From Roseibium porphyridii (GTDB lineage Bacteria > Pseudomonadota > Alphaproteobacteria > Rhizobiales > Stappiaceae): a stretch of 64,000 bases of DNA. Location of the stretch: positions 4,258,001-4,322,000 of the forward strand of contig NZ_CP120863.1 of assembly GCF_026191725.2 (NCBI RefSeq). The letters are read 5' to 3'. A program made the translations under genes and the position numbers. Each line of letters starts with the position of its first letter. Positions within the stretch are counted from its first letter, which is position 1. Under the pieces are notes generated by a model. It worked only from the letters and a program-made list of their open reading frames with translations, was not told the origin of the DNA and ran no database searches. Positions 45,511 to 55,527 of this stretch are shown here, one piece after another.

Positions 45511-45798
45511 ATGACCCACATTGTTACCTTTGAGTTGACCTCAGCAGACGGGGCGAGTGACAGCCTCGCCACCTTCCTGGAAACCATCCTGCCGGAGACC
45601 CGTCGTTTTGAAGGCTGCAAAAACGCTGAATTCGCCCTTTCTGAAAGCGCGCCTGCCCAGGCTTTGCTCATCGAGAAATGGCAATCGAAAACCGCCTTTG
45701 AAGCCTATCTGAACTGGCGCGTTGAACGCGGCGACTATGCAAGGCTGCGCAAGCTTCTCGCCGCCGAACCTGCCCTCACTCACTTCACCCAAGCCTGA
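45511..45798 (+). CDS. Antibiotic biosynthesis monooxygenase (ABM)-fold protein
   Basis: A 95-residue dimeric alpha-beta barrel protein of the ABM/YgiN type (THIVTFELTSADGA, then ETRRFEGCKNAEFALSES, EKWQSKTAFEAYLNWR). Relatives oxidise quinols or act in small-molecule detoxification without a cofactor, and some have no known activity. It is followed 24 bases later by a SnoaL-like gene on the same strand, and is divergent from a LysR regulator. Confidence 0.85.
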   Translation: MTHIVTFELTSADGASDSLATFLETILPETRRFEGCKNAEFALSESAPAQALLIEKWQSKTAFEAYLNWRVERGDYARLRKLLAAEPALTHFTQA

Positions 45799-45822
45799 CA
45801 CCTACATTAGGGAACCAGACCA

Positions 45823-46287
45823 ATGAAACTGAAACATACACTCACCGCCATTGTCGCAATCCTCGCCCTGACCGGTGGACAAATTTTCGCGCAGGAAGCG
45901 GAGACGCGTGCTGCCAGCGAATACGAACTCAGCACCGCCGTTGCAAAGGCCAGCCGTGCCTGGCGCGATGCCTTCAATGCTGGTGACGCAACCGCAGCTG
46001 CAGCGCTTTATGAAGAAGACGCTATCATGGTCGCCAAACCGTTCGGAACATTCAAAGGCCGTGACGCCATTGAAGCGTTCTGGACAAAACTCATTGAAGA
46101 TGGATTTGATGATGTCGTCTACTTCAACACATCAACCACAATCGTTGACAAAAGTCTGACCTCCGCGCGCGTTGCGGCGGATTGGAAAATGAACAATGCA
46201 CAAGGGATCATCACCAATGAGCATTGGGTCCTGCAACCTGACGGCAGTGTCCTGTTGCGCGAAGATCATTTCGAGGTTGCTCAGTAA
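45823..46287 (+). CDS. Exported SnoaL/NTF2-like (DUF4440-type) protein
   Basis: A 154-residue protein with a Sec signal peptide (MKLKHTLTAIVAILALTGGQ, cut near IFAQE) and a cone-shaped NTF2/SnoaL fold (SRAWRDAFNAGDATAAAALY, EEDAIMVAKPFGTFKGRDAI, EAFWTKLIEDGFDDVVYFNT). The family binds or isomerises small molecules. It is probably periplasmic. It is cotranscribed with the ABM-fold gene and probably under the same LysR control. Role unknown. Confidence 0.85.
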   Translation: MKLKHTLTAIVAILALTGGQIFAQEAETRAASEYELSTAVAKASRAWRDAFNAGDATAAAALYEEDAIMVAKPFGTFKGRDAIEAFWTKLIEDGFDDVVYFNTSTTIVDKSLTSARVAADWKMNNAQGIITNEHWVLQPDGSVLLREDHFEVAQ

Positions 46288-46568
46288 AAACGGAGGCCCT
46301 ATCCATCGCCTTTGAGCACCTCCTAACTCCCTCGAAAGGCTCCACTCCCGACCTGCGCGTCCGACAACGATGCGTGGGTCGATTTCGAGTACGCCGATGC
46401 GACAATGGAAAGAGCTCTGAACACTTGCATTTGCTGCGTCGCCTCGCTCCTTCACTGTGATTTTTCACAATGCATCCAAGATTAATTGAATTTTTTTGGT
46501 GCGTTTTATCCAGTTGTAAACGGTCTATACGGTAGTCCTGAAGGTCAAAAGAACGGATTGGCCCCGAT

Positions 46569-47651
46569 ATGATCGAAGATATTCTTAATCTCGCCCAGGA
46601 AACCACGCCGGAAAAACGCCATCAGCTCGTCGAACATGTTACCGAGCTGTTTGTAAATGGTGCGGACAGTTACCAGACCGAAGAGATCACACTCTTCAAT
46701 ACGGTGCTTGAAAAGATGTTGCCGACGATGGAGCGGGAACAGAAGAAAGACGTGTCCGAACAGTTGGCCCCGATCGACAGCACGTCAACGGAGATTGCCA
46801 ACCAGTTGGCCCGCGAAGAGATCGATATCGCCCGTCCGATGCTAACCCAATCCAAAGCACTGGCAAGCGAAGACATTCTCCGTTTAGCCAAGACAATGGG
46901 GCAAGGTCACCTGCTGGCCATTTCCAAGCGCGACAATCTTGAACCAAAGGTCACCGACGTTCTTCTGGAGCGTGGTGAAAGCCCGGTCAAACAGTCCGTT
47001 GCCGCCAACTCCGGAGCAGAATTCTCCGATTGGGGCTCCCGCCTGCTCATCAAGCTCGCCGAACGCGATGACAAGATCCGCGACGCGATGATGGAACGGG
47101 CAGACGTCAGCGAAGCGGACTATGAGAAGCTCATCGCACAGATGCCGAGCGAGCAACAAAAGCGCATTCGTGAGATGCGGTCGCAAAACGAAGAACTCAT
47201 TCACGACCTCTTCCACAAGGCAAGCAAGGTCGTTGCCAGCTCGAAACTGGAACGCAAGGCAACCCGGATCGACTCCAAGGCTGTCCTGAAAGAAATCCGT
47301 GCCGGCCAGCGCACGCTCGGCAAGGCTATTACCAAACTGGCACTGTCAAACAACCTGCTGGATATCTGTTTTCTGCTCGCAGAAATGGCTGGCCTGGAAC
47401 AGAAATACGTCACCAACGTCATGGTTCGGTACGACGCAACAGGTGTAGCCGTTCTTTGTCGCGCACTTGGCGTGGACAACACAGACTACACCGCATTGTG
47501 CAAGGCACGCGCCATGCACAACAAGCAGCCGCAATCGACGGTGGAAAACTGGATAAACGACTATCAGTCGCTGACGGACCGGGATGCGCGCCGCCTGCTG
47601 TCCTTCATGAAAATCCGCCTTTCATCGCTCGAAAGCGAGGCAGCTGCCTAA
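46569..47651 (+). CDS. DUF2336-family protein (paralogue 2)
   Basis: A 360-residue helical protein homologous over its whole length to the gene at 43397-44395 (MIEDILNLAQETTPEKRHQL, NNLLDICFLLAEMAGLEQKY, VMVRYDATGVAVLCRALGVD, DARRLLSFMKIRL). Compared with paralogue 1 it has a short extra middle part (AERDDKIRDAMMERADVSEA). No membrane segment or catalytic motif. The 280-base gap before it is free of genes but holds a CAGTTGTAAA sequence at 46511-46520 that resembles one before paralogue 1. Confidence 0.85.
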   Translation: MIEDILNLAQETTPEKRHQLVEHVTELFVNGADSYQTEEITLFNTVLEKMLPTMEREQKKDVSEQLAPIDSTSTEIANQLAREEIDIARPMLTQSKALASEDILRLAKTMGQGHLLAISKRDNLEPKVTDVLLERGESPVKQSVAANSGAEFSDWGSRLLIKLAERDDKIRDAMMERADVSEADYEKLIAQMPSEQQKRIREMRSQNEELIHDLFHKASKVVASSKLERKATRIDSKAVLKEIRAGQRTLGKAITKLALSNNLLDICFLLAEMAGLEQKYVTNVMVRYDATGVAVLCRALGVDNTDYTALCKARAMHNKQPQSTVENWINDYQSLTDRDARRLLSFMKIRLSSLESEAAA

Positions 47652-47682
47652 CTCAGTCAGCCGCCTCTCTTCGGGGAAGGCT

Positions 47683-48918
47683 CTATTTTGCGTCTTCGCG
47701 GGTCACAACAGCAGCACCAGCCTCCAGCGTCCGATGGACTGGACACTTGTCGGCTATTTCAAGCATGCGCGCGCGCGTTTGGGCATCCAGATCGCCTTCC
47801 AGAGAGATAACGCGCTCGAAGCGATCGATCTTGCCGCCCCGGGCTTTCTGCTCCTCAGAGCACTCCTGGCAATCGGCCGCATGCACCTTGTCATGAAAAA
47901 CCCGCGTCCCGATGCGGTCAAGTTGCAGCCCCTTGCGGTCGGCATACATGCGCAACGTCATCACCGTACAGGCGCCGAGAGCTGCCGACAGGTAACCGTA
48001 GGGTGACGGGCCGCTGTCCAGACCGCCATAAGAAGTCGGTTCATCGGCAATCAACCGATGATGGCCAGCAGCAACCATCGCCTGGAACTTGCCCTGCCCC
48101 GTCTCGACGACATCAACGCCTTCCGATACCGGGGCATTCTTCGTCCCTTCGTCCATGTCGAGATATCCACTTGCCCAACCGGCGATGACACGCGCCGCAT
48201 GGGCCGCGTCCTCGCTTCGAGTGAGCAGATGATCCGCCTTGTCGAGCGATACAAAACTCTTCGGGTGTTTGGCAGCGACGAAAATACTGGTCGCGTTGTC
48301 AATGCCGACTGTTTCATCCAGAGGCGCGTGCAGAACAAGCAACGGTTTGCCGAGTTTGGCCGTTTTTGATTTCACGGACTGCGCCTCCAGATCCTCCAGA
48401 AACTCCTTCCGTATGGTGAAGGTCCGGCCTGCGAGATCAACTTCGCCAAGGCCCTTTTCCCGAATTTCGTCTTCCGCCCCTTTGAAATTGTGGATCACAT
48501 GATCGGCGTCAGAAGGCGCTCCGATGGTCACCACCGCGCGCACTTCAGGAATGTCGCCAGCAACGCTCAAGACAGCAGCTCCCCCAAGGGAGTGGCCGAT
48601 AATGAGCTGCGGTGCTTCGTAGTTCTTGCGCAAAAAGTCGGCGGCCAGCTTCAGGTCTTCGACGTTGGAAGAAAATCCGGTGGACGAAAAATCACCCCCG
48701 CTGCCGCCAAGTCCAGTGAAGTCGAAGCGAAGAACTGCAATACCCTCGGCCGAAAGAGCACCAGCAATGTGGCGCGCGGCAGGGATGTCTTTTGAGCAGG
48801 TAAAGCAATGAGCGAACAATGCAAATGCCCGAATCTTGCCAGCCGGAAGATCCAACCGCGCCGCCAGTTTTGCACCATGCGCGCCGTCAAATTCCAGTTT
48901 CTGCGGTCGACTTGCCAT
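47683..48918 (-). CDS. Alpha/beta hydrolase-OsmC fusion protein
   Basis: A 411-residue two-domain protein. The first 260 residues are an alpha/beta hydrolase with the nucleophile elbow IIGHSLGGAAV (Ser110) and the oxyanion region CFTCSKD. The C-terminal 140 residues are an OsmC/Ohr-like domain with peroxidatic cysteines (LGACTVMTLRMYADRKGL and ADCQECSEEQ). OsmC domains reduce organic peroxides. I chose ATG at 48918 (MASRPQKLEF), behind GGAGGG; the open frame adds 21 residues. The fusion is a known type. It suggests cleavage of a peroxidised ester followed by reduction, which is inference. Confidence 0.92.
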   Translation of the reverse strand: MASRPQKLEFDGAHGAKLAARLDLPAGKIRAFALFAHCFTCSKDIPAARHIAGALSAEGIAVLRFDFTGLGGSGGDFSSTGFSSNVEDLKLAADFLRKNYEAPQLIIGHSLGGAAVLSVAGDIPEVRAVVTIGAPSDADHVIHNFKGAEDEIREKGLGEVDLAGRTFTIRKEFLEDLEAQSVKSKTAKLGKPLLVLHAPLDETVGIDNATSIFVAAKHPKSFVSLDKADHLLTRSEDAAHAARVIAGWASGYLDMDEGTKNAPVSEGVDVVETGQGKFQAMVAAGHHRLIADEPTSYGGLDSGPSPYGYLSAALGACTVMTLRMYADRKGLQLDRIGTRVFHDKVHAADCQECSEEQKARGGKIDRFERVISLEGDLDAQTRARMLEIADKCPVHRTLEAGAAVVTREDAK

Positions 48919-49035
48919 ATCAAGGCCCTCCAGCGTTTGTCTGCGCCAGAGGTAAGCACGAGCAATTGCCATGCAAGTCACGCCTTGGTGTGAACAGTGT
49001 GATCCGCACTCACAGGCGTTGAGCCGGCTGCAAAG

Positions 49036-49521
49036 TCAGTCCGTTTTTTCCAGCAAGGCTTTGAGGCGCTGCTCTTCTTCAGCTGAGAGTTTCGTATGCG
49101 CCGAGCCTGCCTCGGCCTGCAATCGTTTCGAGCGCCCTCGAAGCGTCAGGACAATTGCGATCATGCCGGCGATCAGGGAAATCGGGCCAGCTGCCCACAA
49201 AAGGATCGTATGCCAGGCAAGCCTGGGCTTCAGCAAAACAAATTCGCCGTAGCGCGACACCAGATAGTCGATCACCTGCTTGTCGCTGTCACCAGCCACA
49301 AGCCTTTCGCGTACGAGGACCCGCAGGTCTTTTGCCAAAGGTGCATCGCTGTCATCAATGGACTGGTTCTGGCACACCATGCAGCGGAGTTCAGCTGAAA
49401 GCGCTCGTGCACGCTGTTCCAAAACCGGGTCATCCAGGACCTCGTCCGGTGTGACAGCGTTTGCAGAGGGAACCATCAAGCAGAAACTCAGGACGATGGC
49501 TGAAAAGTATGTCTTCCACAT
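49036..49521 (-). CDS. ccmH: Cytochrome c maturation protein CcmH
   Basis: A 161-residue thiol-redox protein that presents apocytochrome c for heme attachment. It has a signal peptide (residues 1-22), a CxxC active site in [18 protein letters not shown] (Cys47 and Cys50), and a C-terminal membrane anchor (about 105-127). In rhizobia it is called CycL. It lies four bases after the ccmF stop and is the last gene of the ccmI-E-F-H operon. Confidence 0.95.
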   Translation of the reverse strand: MWKTYFSAIVLSFCLMVPSANAVTPDEVLDDPVLEQRARALSAELRCMVCQNQSIDDSDAPLAKDLRVLVRERLVAGDSDKQVIDYLVSRYGEFVLLKPRLAWHTILLWAAGPISLIAGMIAIVLTLRGRSKRLQAEAGSAHTKLSAEEEQRLKALLEKTD

Positions 49522-49525
49522 GGGT

Positions 49526-51517
49526 CTACTCTGCCGGTGCTGGCGCTGCCGCCGCGGTGCGTTTTCGTGAGGGTTTGGGCGCGCCGACGCGAAGACGCCT
49601 GTCAGCCATCGAGAAGACCGCCCCGAGTGACATGATCACGCAGCCAATCCAGATCAATGTGATCATCGGCTTGAAATAGACCCTGACATCAACCGCGCCA
49701 TCGCCGCGACTCTCACCAAGCGACAAATAGACCTGAGAAAATCCGGTCGTGTAAATCCCGGCTTCCGTCGTTGGCATTTGCCGCGCGGTATAAACCCTTT
49801 TGGATGGATCGAGTTCGCTGACAACGACACCACCTTTGCGGATCGTGAAGTGACCGACCTCTTCGGTGTAGTTGGGTCCCCGCCTGGGAGCGGCTCCGTC
49901 AAAGGTTACCTGATAACCGGACAGCTCAACCGAGTCGCCGGGACGCATTGTCTGAATGTGTTCTTCCTGAAAAGCGGATGCGGTCACAATACCAAGAACC
50001 GTCACCCCGACACCGAAATGCGCAACCGCAGTTCCCCAGGCTGAACCCGGAAGTCCCCAAAGTCTGGAGATGCCCCGCTTCAAGCCGATTTCAAACAGCT
50101 TCACGCGCGTCAGGATCTCAGAAACCGCACCGGCCATGACCCATACACCCAGACCGACACCGAGCGGCGCCAGGACCTTTTCCATGCCCCAGAGCCAGAA
50201 TGTGAACAGGGTCATTGCCAGCGCAATACCCAGTGCAACGTAAAGCCTCTGACAGGCCGCCAGCAGGTCCCCTCGCTTCCAGGAGAGTATCGGTCCGAAG
50301 GGAACCGCCATCAAAAGCGGTATCATCAACGGTCCGAATGTCAGGTTGAAGAACGGTGCGCCGACGGAGATCGTTTCACCCGTTATCGCGTCCAGCACCA
50401 GGGGATAAAGCGTGCCGACAAAAACGGCCGCGCAGGCGGCTGTCAGGAAGAGGTTGTTCAGAACAAGCCCTCCCTCCCGACTGATCGGGGCAAACAATCC
50501 GCCTTGCTTCAACATCGGCGCACGCCAGGCATAAAGCGCCAGAGAACCACCGATGAAGAAGCACAATAAGCCCAGGATGAACACACCACGCGCCGGGTCG
50601 GTAGCGAATGCGTGTACTGAGGTCAGGACACCCGAACGGACAAGGAAGGTTCCAAGAAGCGAGAGCGAAAAGGTGAAGATCGCCAGCAGGATCGTCCAGA
50701 CCTTCAGCGCTTCACGCTTTTCCATGACGATTGCGGAATGCAAAAGCGCAGTCCCGGCCAGCCAGGGCATGAAACTGGCATTCTCAACCGGATCCCAGAA
50801 CCACCAGCCACCCCAGCCGAGCTCGTAGTAGGCCCAGTACGAGCCCATCGCGATGCCGAGTGTGAGAAAGCACCAGGCAAGCAGTGTCCACGGGCGGACC
50901 CATCGTGCCCACGCGGCGTCAGTCCGCCCCAGGATCAGGGCAGCAACCGCGAATGAAAAGGTGATGGAAAACCCGACATAGCCGACATAAAGAAGCGGCG
51001 GATGGATTGCCAGGCCAATGTCCTGAAGGATCGGATTGAGATCCGCGCCTTCCAGCGGCGGGTTCACAACCCGCTGGAACGGATTTGACGTTGCCAGAAG
51101 GAACAGTATGAAACCGGCGGTCACCCAGCCTTGAACGGCAAGGGTCAGAGCCCTGAGATCAGCCGGCAGGTTGCCGCCGAAAAAGCCAACCAAGGCGCCG
51201 AAAAACACCAGGATAAGCACCCAGAGCAACATCGACCCTTCGTGATTGCCCCAAACCCCTGTGAACTTATAGAGGAACGGCTTTGCCGAATGTGAATTCT
51301 GCACGACGTTCAGAACGGAAAAGTCAGAATTCAGGTAAGCCAGGGTCAGGACAATGAAGGATATCAAGACCAGGATGAAAAGCATCACGGAGACTGGAGA
51401 GGCAACCGCCATCAGCCGTTCGTTTCCCGTGATACCGCCCCAGAATGGGATGATGGATTGCACCAGCGTCAGAGCGAACGCGAGTACCAGCGCATAGTGT
51501 CCGAATTCGATGATCAT
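49526..51517 (-). CDS. ccmF: Cytochrome c maturation heme lyase CcmF
   Basis: A large polytopic membrane protein of 663 residues, the core of the heme lyase of System I maturation. The heme-handling WWD domain is clear as [20 protein letters not shown], and several conserved periplasmic His and many helices occupy the whole length, with the C-terminal periplasmic part (about 505-605) carrying [20 protein letters not shown]. It is called CycK in rhizobia. The gene lies 37 bases after ccmE and is followed at four bases by ccmH. Confidence 0.96.
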   Translation of the reverse strand: MIIEFGHYALVLAFALTLVQSIIPFWGGITGNERLMAVASPVSVMLFILVLISFIVLTLAYLNSDFSVLNVVQNSHSAKPFLYKFTGVWGNHEGSMLLWVLILVFFGALVGFFGGNLPADLRALTLAVQGWVTAGFILFLLATSNPFQRVVNPPLEGADLNPILQDIGLAIHPPLLYVGYVGFSITFSFAVAALILGRTDAAWARWVRPWTLLAWCFLTLGIAMGSYWAYYELGWGGWWFWDPVENASFMPWLAGTALLHSAIVMEKREALKVWTILLAIFTFSLSLLGTFLVRSGVLTSVHAFATDPARGVFILGLLCFFIGGSLALYAWRAPMLKQGGLFAPISREGGLVLNNLFLTAACAAVFVGTLYPLVLDAITGETISVGAPFFNLTFGPLMIPLLMAVPFGPILSWKRGDLLAACQRLYVALGIALAMTLFTFWLWGMEKVLAPLGVGLGVWVMAGAVSEILTRVKLFEIGLKRGISRLWGLPGSAWGTAVAHFGVGVTVLGIVTASAFQEEHIQTMRPGDSVELSGYQVTFDGAAPRRGPNYTEEVGHFTIRKGGVVVSELDPSKRVYTARQMPTTEAGIYTTGFSQVYLSLGESRGDGAVDVRVYFKPMITLIWIGCVIMSLGAVFSMADRRLRVGAPKPSRKRTAAAAPAPAE

Positions 51518-51554
51518 CGTCGGCCTTTAAGTCCCGTCCATTTCGACCGCAAAT

Positions 51555-52004
51555 CTAGTTTGCAGTCGCCTCTCCACCTTGCCAGTGCCCTTGATCCTTC
51601 AGGGCTTCGGCAACCTCCTTGGGCATATAGTTCTCGTCGTGTTTTGCCAGAACGCTGTCTGCGACGAAAATACCGTTGGTCCCGATGATACCTTCCGTGA
51701 CAACACCCTGCCCCTCACGGAAGAGATCCGGCAGAATACCTTTATAGGACACCTGAACCACGTTCTCCATGTCGGTCACGCGGAATTCAACCTGAGCGTT
51801 GTCAGAGCGGACGATGGAGCCTTCTTCGACAAGACCACCCAGTCTTATGCGTTGTCCGTCGGGGATCGTGTTTTGCGTGATGTCAGTTGGACTTTGGAAA
51901 AAGACGATCTGATCATTTAGGGCAAACAGGATCAGCCCAAGCGCCACGGCCAGAACGGCACCAGCCGATCCGATCAGCGTCAATCTCATTTGTTTTCTTG
52001 TCAT
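51555..52004 (-). CDS. ccmE: Periplasmic heme chaperone CcmE
   Basis: A 149-residue membrane-anchored heme chaperone. The N-terminal anchor lies at about 8-28. The heme-linked His122 and Tyr126 are visible in [12 protein letters not shown]. The OB-fold body has [18 protein letters not shown] chose ATG at 52004 (MTRKQMRL); the open frame extends to TTG at 52049, with no ribosome-binding site. It is called CycJ in rhizobia. Confidence 0.95.
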   Translation of the reverse strand: MTRKQMRLTLIGSAGAVLAVALGLILFALNDQIVFFQSPTDITQNTIPDGQRIRLGGLVEEGSIVRSDNAQVEFRVTDMENVVQVSYKGILPDLFREGQGVVTEGIIGTNGIFVADSVLAKHDENYMPKEVAEALKDQGHWQGGEATAN

Positions 52005-52070
52005 GGCTTTGCGTCCGAATTTCAATTGCGAAGTCGTTTGGGCCCCCAAATGTCCCTCACTCGGCTCCGT

Positions 52071-53201
52071 TCATGATCCAGTTAAGCCTAACTGATCGGC
52101 AGCGTCCTTGATCAGAGACAAATCATCCGGATTTTCGGCATAAGCCGTCAGAGCATCTTTCAAGGCGGTTTCCGCCTTCTGTTTTTCACCTAGAACCATG
52201 TAAGCGCGCATGAGCTGGTTCCATTCATCCACGCTTCCGCCTTCCGCCGAAAGCCGCTCGGCAAGACCGGAAACCATTCCCTGGATCATGGTCTGGCGAT
52301 CTTCGGCTGTCATATCTGATGTGGCGGCAACATCTTCTTCCGTGGGTCCTGGCCGATTCGCCAGCGGAGGCGCTGTTCCTTGAAGTTCCGCAAGTTGAGC
52401 ACGCGCTGCACCCACCCAAGCCTGCGTTTCATCCTCGCCTTCAAGGAGCTGTTCCCAGGCAGCTATCGCCTCATCCGTCCGACCTTCCTGTCCAAGTGCC
52501 ATCGCCAGGAAAAAGCGTGGTTTCACCGCTTCGGGTTGCAGGCTCACTGCCTGGTCAAAGGCCTTTCGTGCATCTGCTGTCACCAGGCCCTGATTGGCAA
52601 TTGTGAGCGCTTCACCCATGTCGGTCAGCCAATCGGCATTCGGACCGACAATGCGAAGCGCGTTCGCGTAGGCTCTTGCCGAACTCTCTGGTTGCCCAAT
52701 GGACATATAAACCGGTGCAATCACCGCCCAGCCCTGGCCGTCTTCGGGATTTTCGGCAAGGTGGCGCTCAACGCGGGCAACCAGCACATCAACAGACTGG
52801 CCCTGCGCAGGTCCTTCGAGGCGCGCTGACAGCGGCTGGTCCGGCTGATCCGGTGACCCGAGGAGGACATAGAGGCCGAAAGTTGCAGCCGGCAGGAAAA
52901 CAATTGCCAGGCCGATTGCAATCTTGTTCTGGAGAGACCTCTCGCTCTTTTCAACTGTTTGAGTCTGCCGCTCGTTAGCCGACAATAGACGGCGCGCGAT
53001 CTCCGTACGCGCTGCCTCGGCAGCTTCCGGCTCGATCAGCCCCCTTTTCAGGTCGCGATCCACAGTTTCAAGCTGTTCGCGATAAACAGCCTCATCCGCC
53101 TTTGAAGCGGCGTCGGCAGGTTGGCGGTTTCTTGAAAGCGGAACGAGAACCGCAAGCGTTGCGGCTGCCGTCAATGCTGCAATAAGGATCCAGAACATCA
53201 T
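52071..53201 (-). CDS. ccmI: Cytochrome c maturation protein CcmI (CycH)
   Basis: A 376-residue membrane protein that holds apocytochrome c for CcmF/CcmH. Two helices lie near the N-terminus (FWILIAALTAAATLAVLVPL and IAIGLAIVFLPAATFGLYVL), with the cytoplasmic leucine-zipper-like segment EAVYREQLETVDRDLKRGLI between them. The periplasmic part (about 120-376) contains TPR-like repeats (ESSARAYANALRIVGPNADW). I chose ATG at 53201; the open frame extends upstream without support. First gene of the ccm operon. Confidence 0.92.
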   Translation of the reverse strand: MMFWILIAALTAAATLAVLVPLSRNRQPADAASKADEAVYREQLETVDRDLKRGLIEPEAAEAARTEIARRLLSANERQTQTVEKSERSLQNKIAIGLAIVFLPAATFGLYVLLGSPDQPDQPLSARLEGPAQGQSVDVLVARVERHLAENPEDGQGWAVIAPVYMSIGQPESSARAYANALRIVGPNADWLTDMGEALTIANQGLVTADARKAFDQAVSLQPEAVKPRFFLAMALGQEGRTDEAIAAWEQLLEGEDETQAWVGAARAQLAELQGTAPPLANRPGPTEEDVAATSDMTAEDRQTMIQGMVSGLAERLSAEGGSVDEWNQLMRAYMVLGEKQKAETALKDALTAYAENPDDLSLIKDAADQLGLTGS

Positions 53202-53315
53202 GGGCGCACTATAGACTACCGGCAGCAGACAAATGCAAGGCGGCTGTCCTGTGACCGGCGGTCGCGGCTCACCAACCAGTAACAATGTACGTTCAACAAG
53301 AATTTGGAGATGTCT

Positions 53316-54791
53316 TCAGCGCCGCCCGAGTGCGCTGGCGACGAGCTTTCGTTCAGGGTTTTTGGGCGCAGCACCCTCTTTCGGCGAACCCTTGCCGACC
53401 GCAGACTGCCGGCTGCGCCGCAGCTGTGCGGCATAGTCGGCTCCGAAGTAGATTTCAGAGAGCATGATCGCCGTGTCCGCCGCAGCCGTGTTTGCTTCCA
53501 ACTGCTGGCCCTTTGCCTTCCCAAGGTCGGTGATCAAGGAACGGGTCATGATTTCCAGCGTCTGCTCGACGGCCTGGCGGGTCCGCTTTCCTATCTCGTT
53601 GACAGCAAAAGTTTCCGACGCATTGCGCACCATCGCCACGACCCGAAGCGCCCGAACCGCTTCATCGACAGCAGACTGGTCCACCACGAGATTGCCGCTC
53701 TGGTCATGCTTGGGAAGCCGCAAGGCGCGCCGTATGGCCCCGTGGGCCCCGTCAAGTTCACGTGTGACGACACCGGAGATGCTGCGCTTGGTTTCCGACA
53801 GCTGCTTGTGCCACTTGCCTGTAACTGTCAGATCGATGTCACGTTCCACGCCACGAACAAGGGAGTGATACTCCGAAAGTGCTTGAGAAAACGCGACAGG
53901 ATCCGGATTGTGATTACGGTGTTCGAACGCAAGGATCTGCAAGCGTTCGGCCTCGCTCATGACCACATCGACAAACGGGGCGAATTGCGACCCTGCAATG
54001 GCTTTCGGATCGTCGTCTCCAACGAGCCTTCCGGCGAAGGTGCACAGCGCGGATGGTGTTTCGGATCGCTCGACCAGTGCTGCTGCGAGCACGGGCACGT
54101 GATCGGGGAAACGCGCAGAGCATTTGTCGACCAGTCGTAGAACATCCATGTCTTTCTTCAAACGATGTTCATTGATCCGGTCTGGTATGTTTTGCAACAG
54201 GGGCAACAACCACTTTTCGGCGGAAAAAACCTTCAGGATATCCCTGACTTCAGCAACACCCCGTTCGCCGCCGAGTTCAACGCCAATTCGCCGATGCTCT
54301 TTCTCTGAGATTTCGGCGCGATGCAATGCCTCACTGATCAGCTCGACGGATCGGCTGCGCAAAGCCTGAACAAGAGCATCAACCCTTTCACCGCTTACGG
54401 TCGCATTGCCGGCCTGTTCCAGGACGATCTTTACATCGGTCGCCATGACATCCCGACAAAGCCATGCCCAGACCTTGTCCAGGATGCCCCGGTAAATACG
54501 GCCTTCCTGCCTGTTCGGCAGAACCTCGTTGATCAGGAAGTCATCCAACGGCGAGAAAAACATCCGCTGGATCTGGCCGCGCCGCTGCGCCCCGCCCTGC
54601 ATATCAGGCGTCACCTTTTGAGGTTTTCGAAGTAATTTTACAGCTGCAGCAAGAATAAACTGAATGTTGGGATCTGCGTTCTTTTCGGTTTTGGCGCGTT
54701 CCAAATTACGGACCAAAGCCTCAACCGCCTGAGGACTGAGGCTGCCCAAATATGACTTCAATTTGGTTTCAAGCTTGTCCGAATATACCAT
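53316..54791 (-). CDS. Unrecognised soluble helical protein, 491 residues
   Basis: A mostly helical, cytoplasmic protein with no membrane segment, signal peptide or catalytic motif that I recognise. The N-terminus (KLKSYLGSLSPQAVEALVRN) and the middle (LRLVDKCSARFPDHVPVLAA, LEQAGNATVSGERVDALVQA) suggest helical repeats. The C-terminal tail is basic and low in order. It has the same strand as the ccm genes and ends 114 bases before them, with an intergenic space that could hold the ccm promoter. Possible conserved alphaproteobacterial protein of unknown function; the DUF2336 proteins are similarly helical but not clearly related. Confidence 0.75.
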   Translation of the reverse strand: MVYSDKLETKLKSYLGSLSPQAVEALVRNLERAKTEKNADPNIQFILAAAVKLLRKPQKVTPDMQGGAQRRGQIQRMFFSPLDDFLINEVLPNRQEGRIYRGILDKVWAWLCRDVMATDVKIVLEQAGNATVSGERVDALVQALRSRSVELISEALHRAEISEKEHRRIGVELGGERGVAEVRDILKVFSAEKWLLPLLQNIPDRINEHRLKKDMDVLRLVDKCSARFPDHVPVLAAALVERSETPSALCTFAGRLVGDDDPKAIAGSQFAPFVDVVMSEAERLQILAFEHRNHNPDPVAFSQALSEYHSLVRGVERDIDLTVTGKWHKQLSETKRSISGVVTRELDGAHGAIRRALRLPKHDQSGNLVVDQSAVDEAVRALRVVAMVRNASETFAVNEIGKRTRQAVEQTLEIMTRSLITDLGKAKGQQLEANTAAADTAIMLSEIYFGADYAAQLRRSRQSAVGKGSPKEGAAPKNPERKLVASALGRR

Positions 54792-54923
54792 TCACAGCGT
54801 CAACATCGCGATCTCAATCCGACAGATGGTATCCGCAGAGACTTAAGCAATTGTTGAGATAGCAAGTAGCTGTTTGATAATTCTTGGGAATTGCTTTCTG
54901 AGATCAAGACCGCAGAACGACCA

Positions 54924-55361
54924 TCAACCGATGACTTGCCACTTGCCACGATCGGTCTCACAGGCTGTACCCCGTGCCTGCAGGATTTGCCCTCGCAGAA
55001 CCATTTCATGAGTGAACTCTCGACAGCCAGTCTCATTCACATAATAAACCGGACCAGGACGCACCTGGCCACTGCGGCCGGTACGGTCATTTTGCCAGGC
55101 CACTGACACGCCGACACCCTTGGCCCGCAACGCCCGGTTCTGAGCATCTTCTGCTGCCCGTCGGTCCGAAGGTTCAAGCGCATCTCCGAACTCGTTGTTT
55201 ACGAGCACCGAAATTGCAGCGTTGGCTTCAGAGCCTGCGACATTCGCGTTCGGATCGCCGAAAAACGACCCCAATCCGCTGGTGTCCTTCGTGCCGGATG
55301 TCATGGAACAGCCGGCCAGAGCGGTGAACAGAGCAAGACATATGGCACTGCGAAAACGCAT
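54924..55361 (-). CDS. Outer-membrane lipoprotein, surface-antigen-like
   Basis: A 145-residue exported lipoprotein. The signal sequence MRFRSAICLALFTALAGCSM ends in the lipobox LAGC (Cys18). The mature part has PSDRRAAEDAQNRALRAKGV and VYYVNETGCREFTHEMVLRG, a layout found in rickettsial 17-kDa/RT0821-type surface antigens with two conserved cysteines (CREF and TACET). The ATG at 55361 is preceded by GGGAG at eight bases; the open frame extends seven codons further. It lies after the FeuPQ-like pair on the same strand, behind a hairpin. Confidence 0.83.
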   Translation of the reverse strand: MRFRSAICLALFTALAGCSMTSGTKDTSGLGSFFGDPNANVAGSEANAAISVLVNNEFGDALEPSDRRAAEDAQNRALRAKGVGVSVAWQNDRTGRSGQVRPGPVYYVNETGCREFTHEMVLRGQILQARGTACETDRGKWQVIG

Positions 55362-55527
55362 GCGTTGAAGCTCCCAGAGCACCGTAAGGCGGCAAGTCTG
55401 CCAACCGCAGGGCTGTTGCTCGATTTCCAGTTACCAGAGCATCTTTTCGATCGTCACTTGAAGGTGACATGCCCCGGTGGGTTTGAGAACCGGCCTGAAC
55501 CGGTGGGTGAATCATTGATATTTTCAA

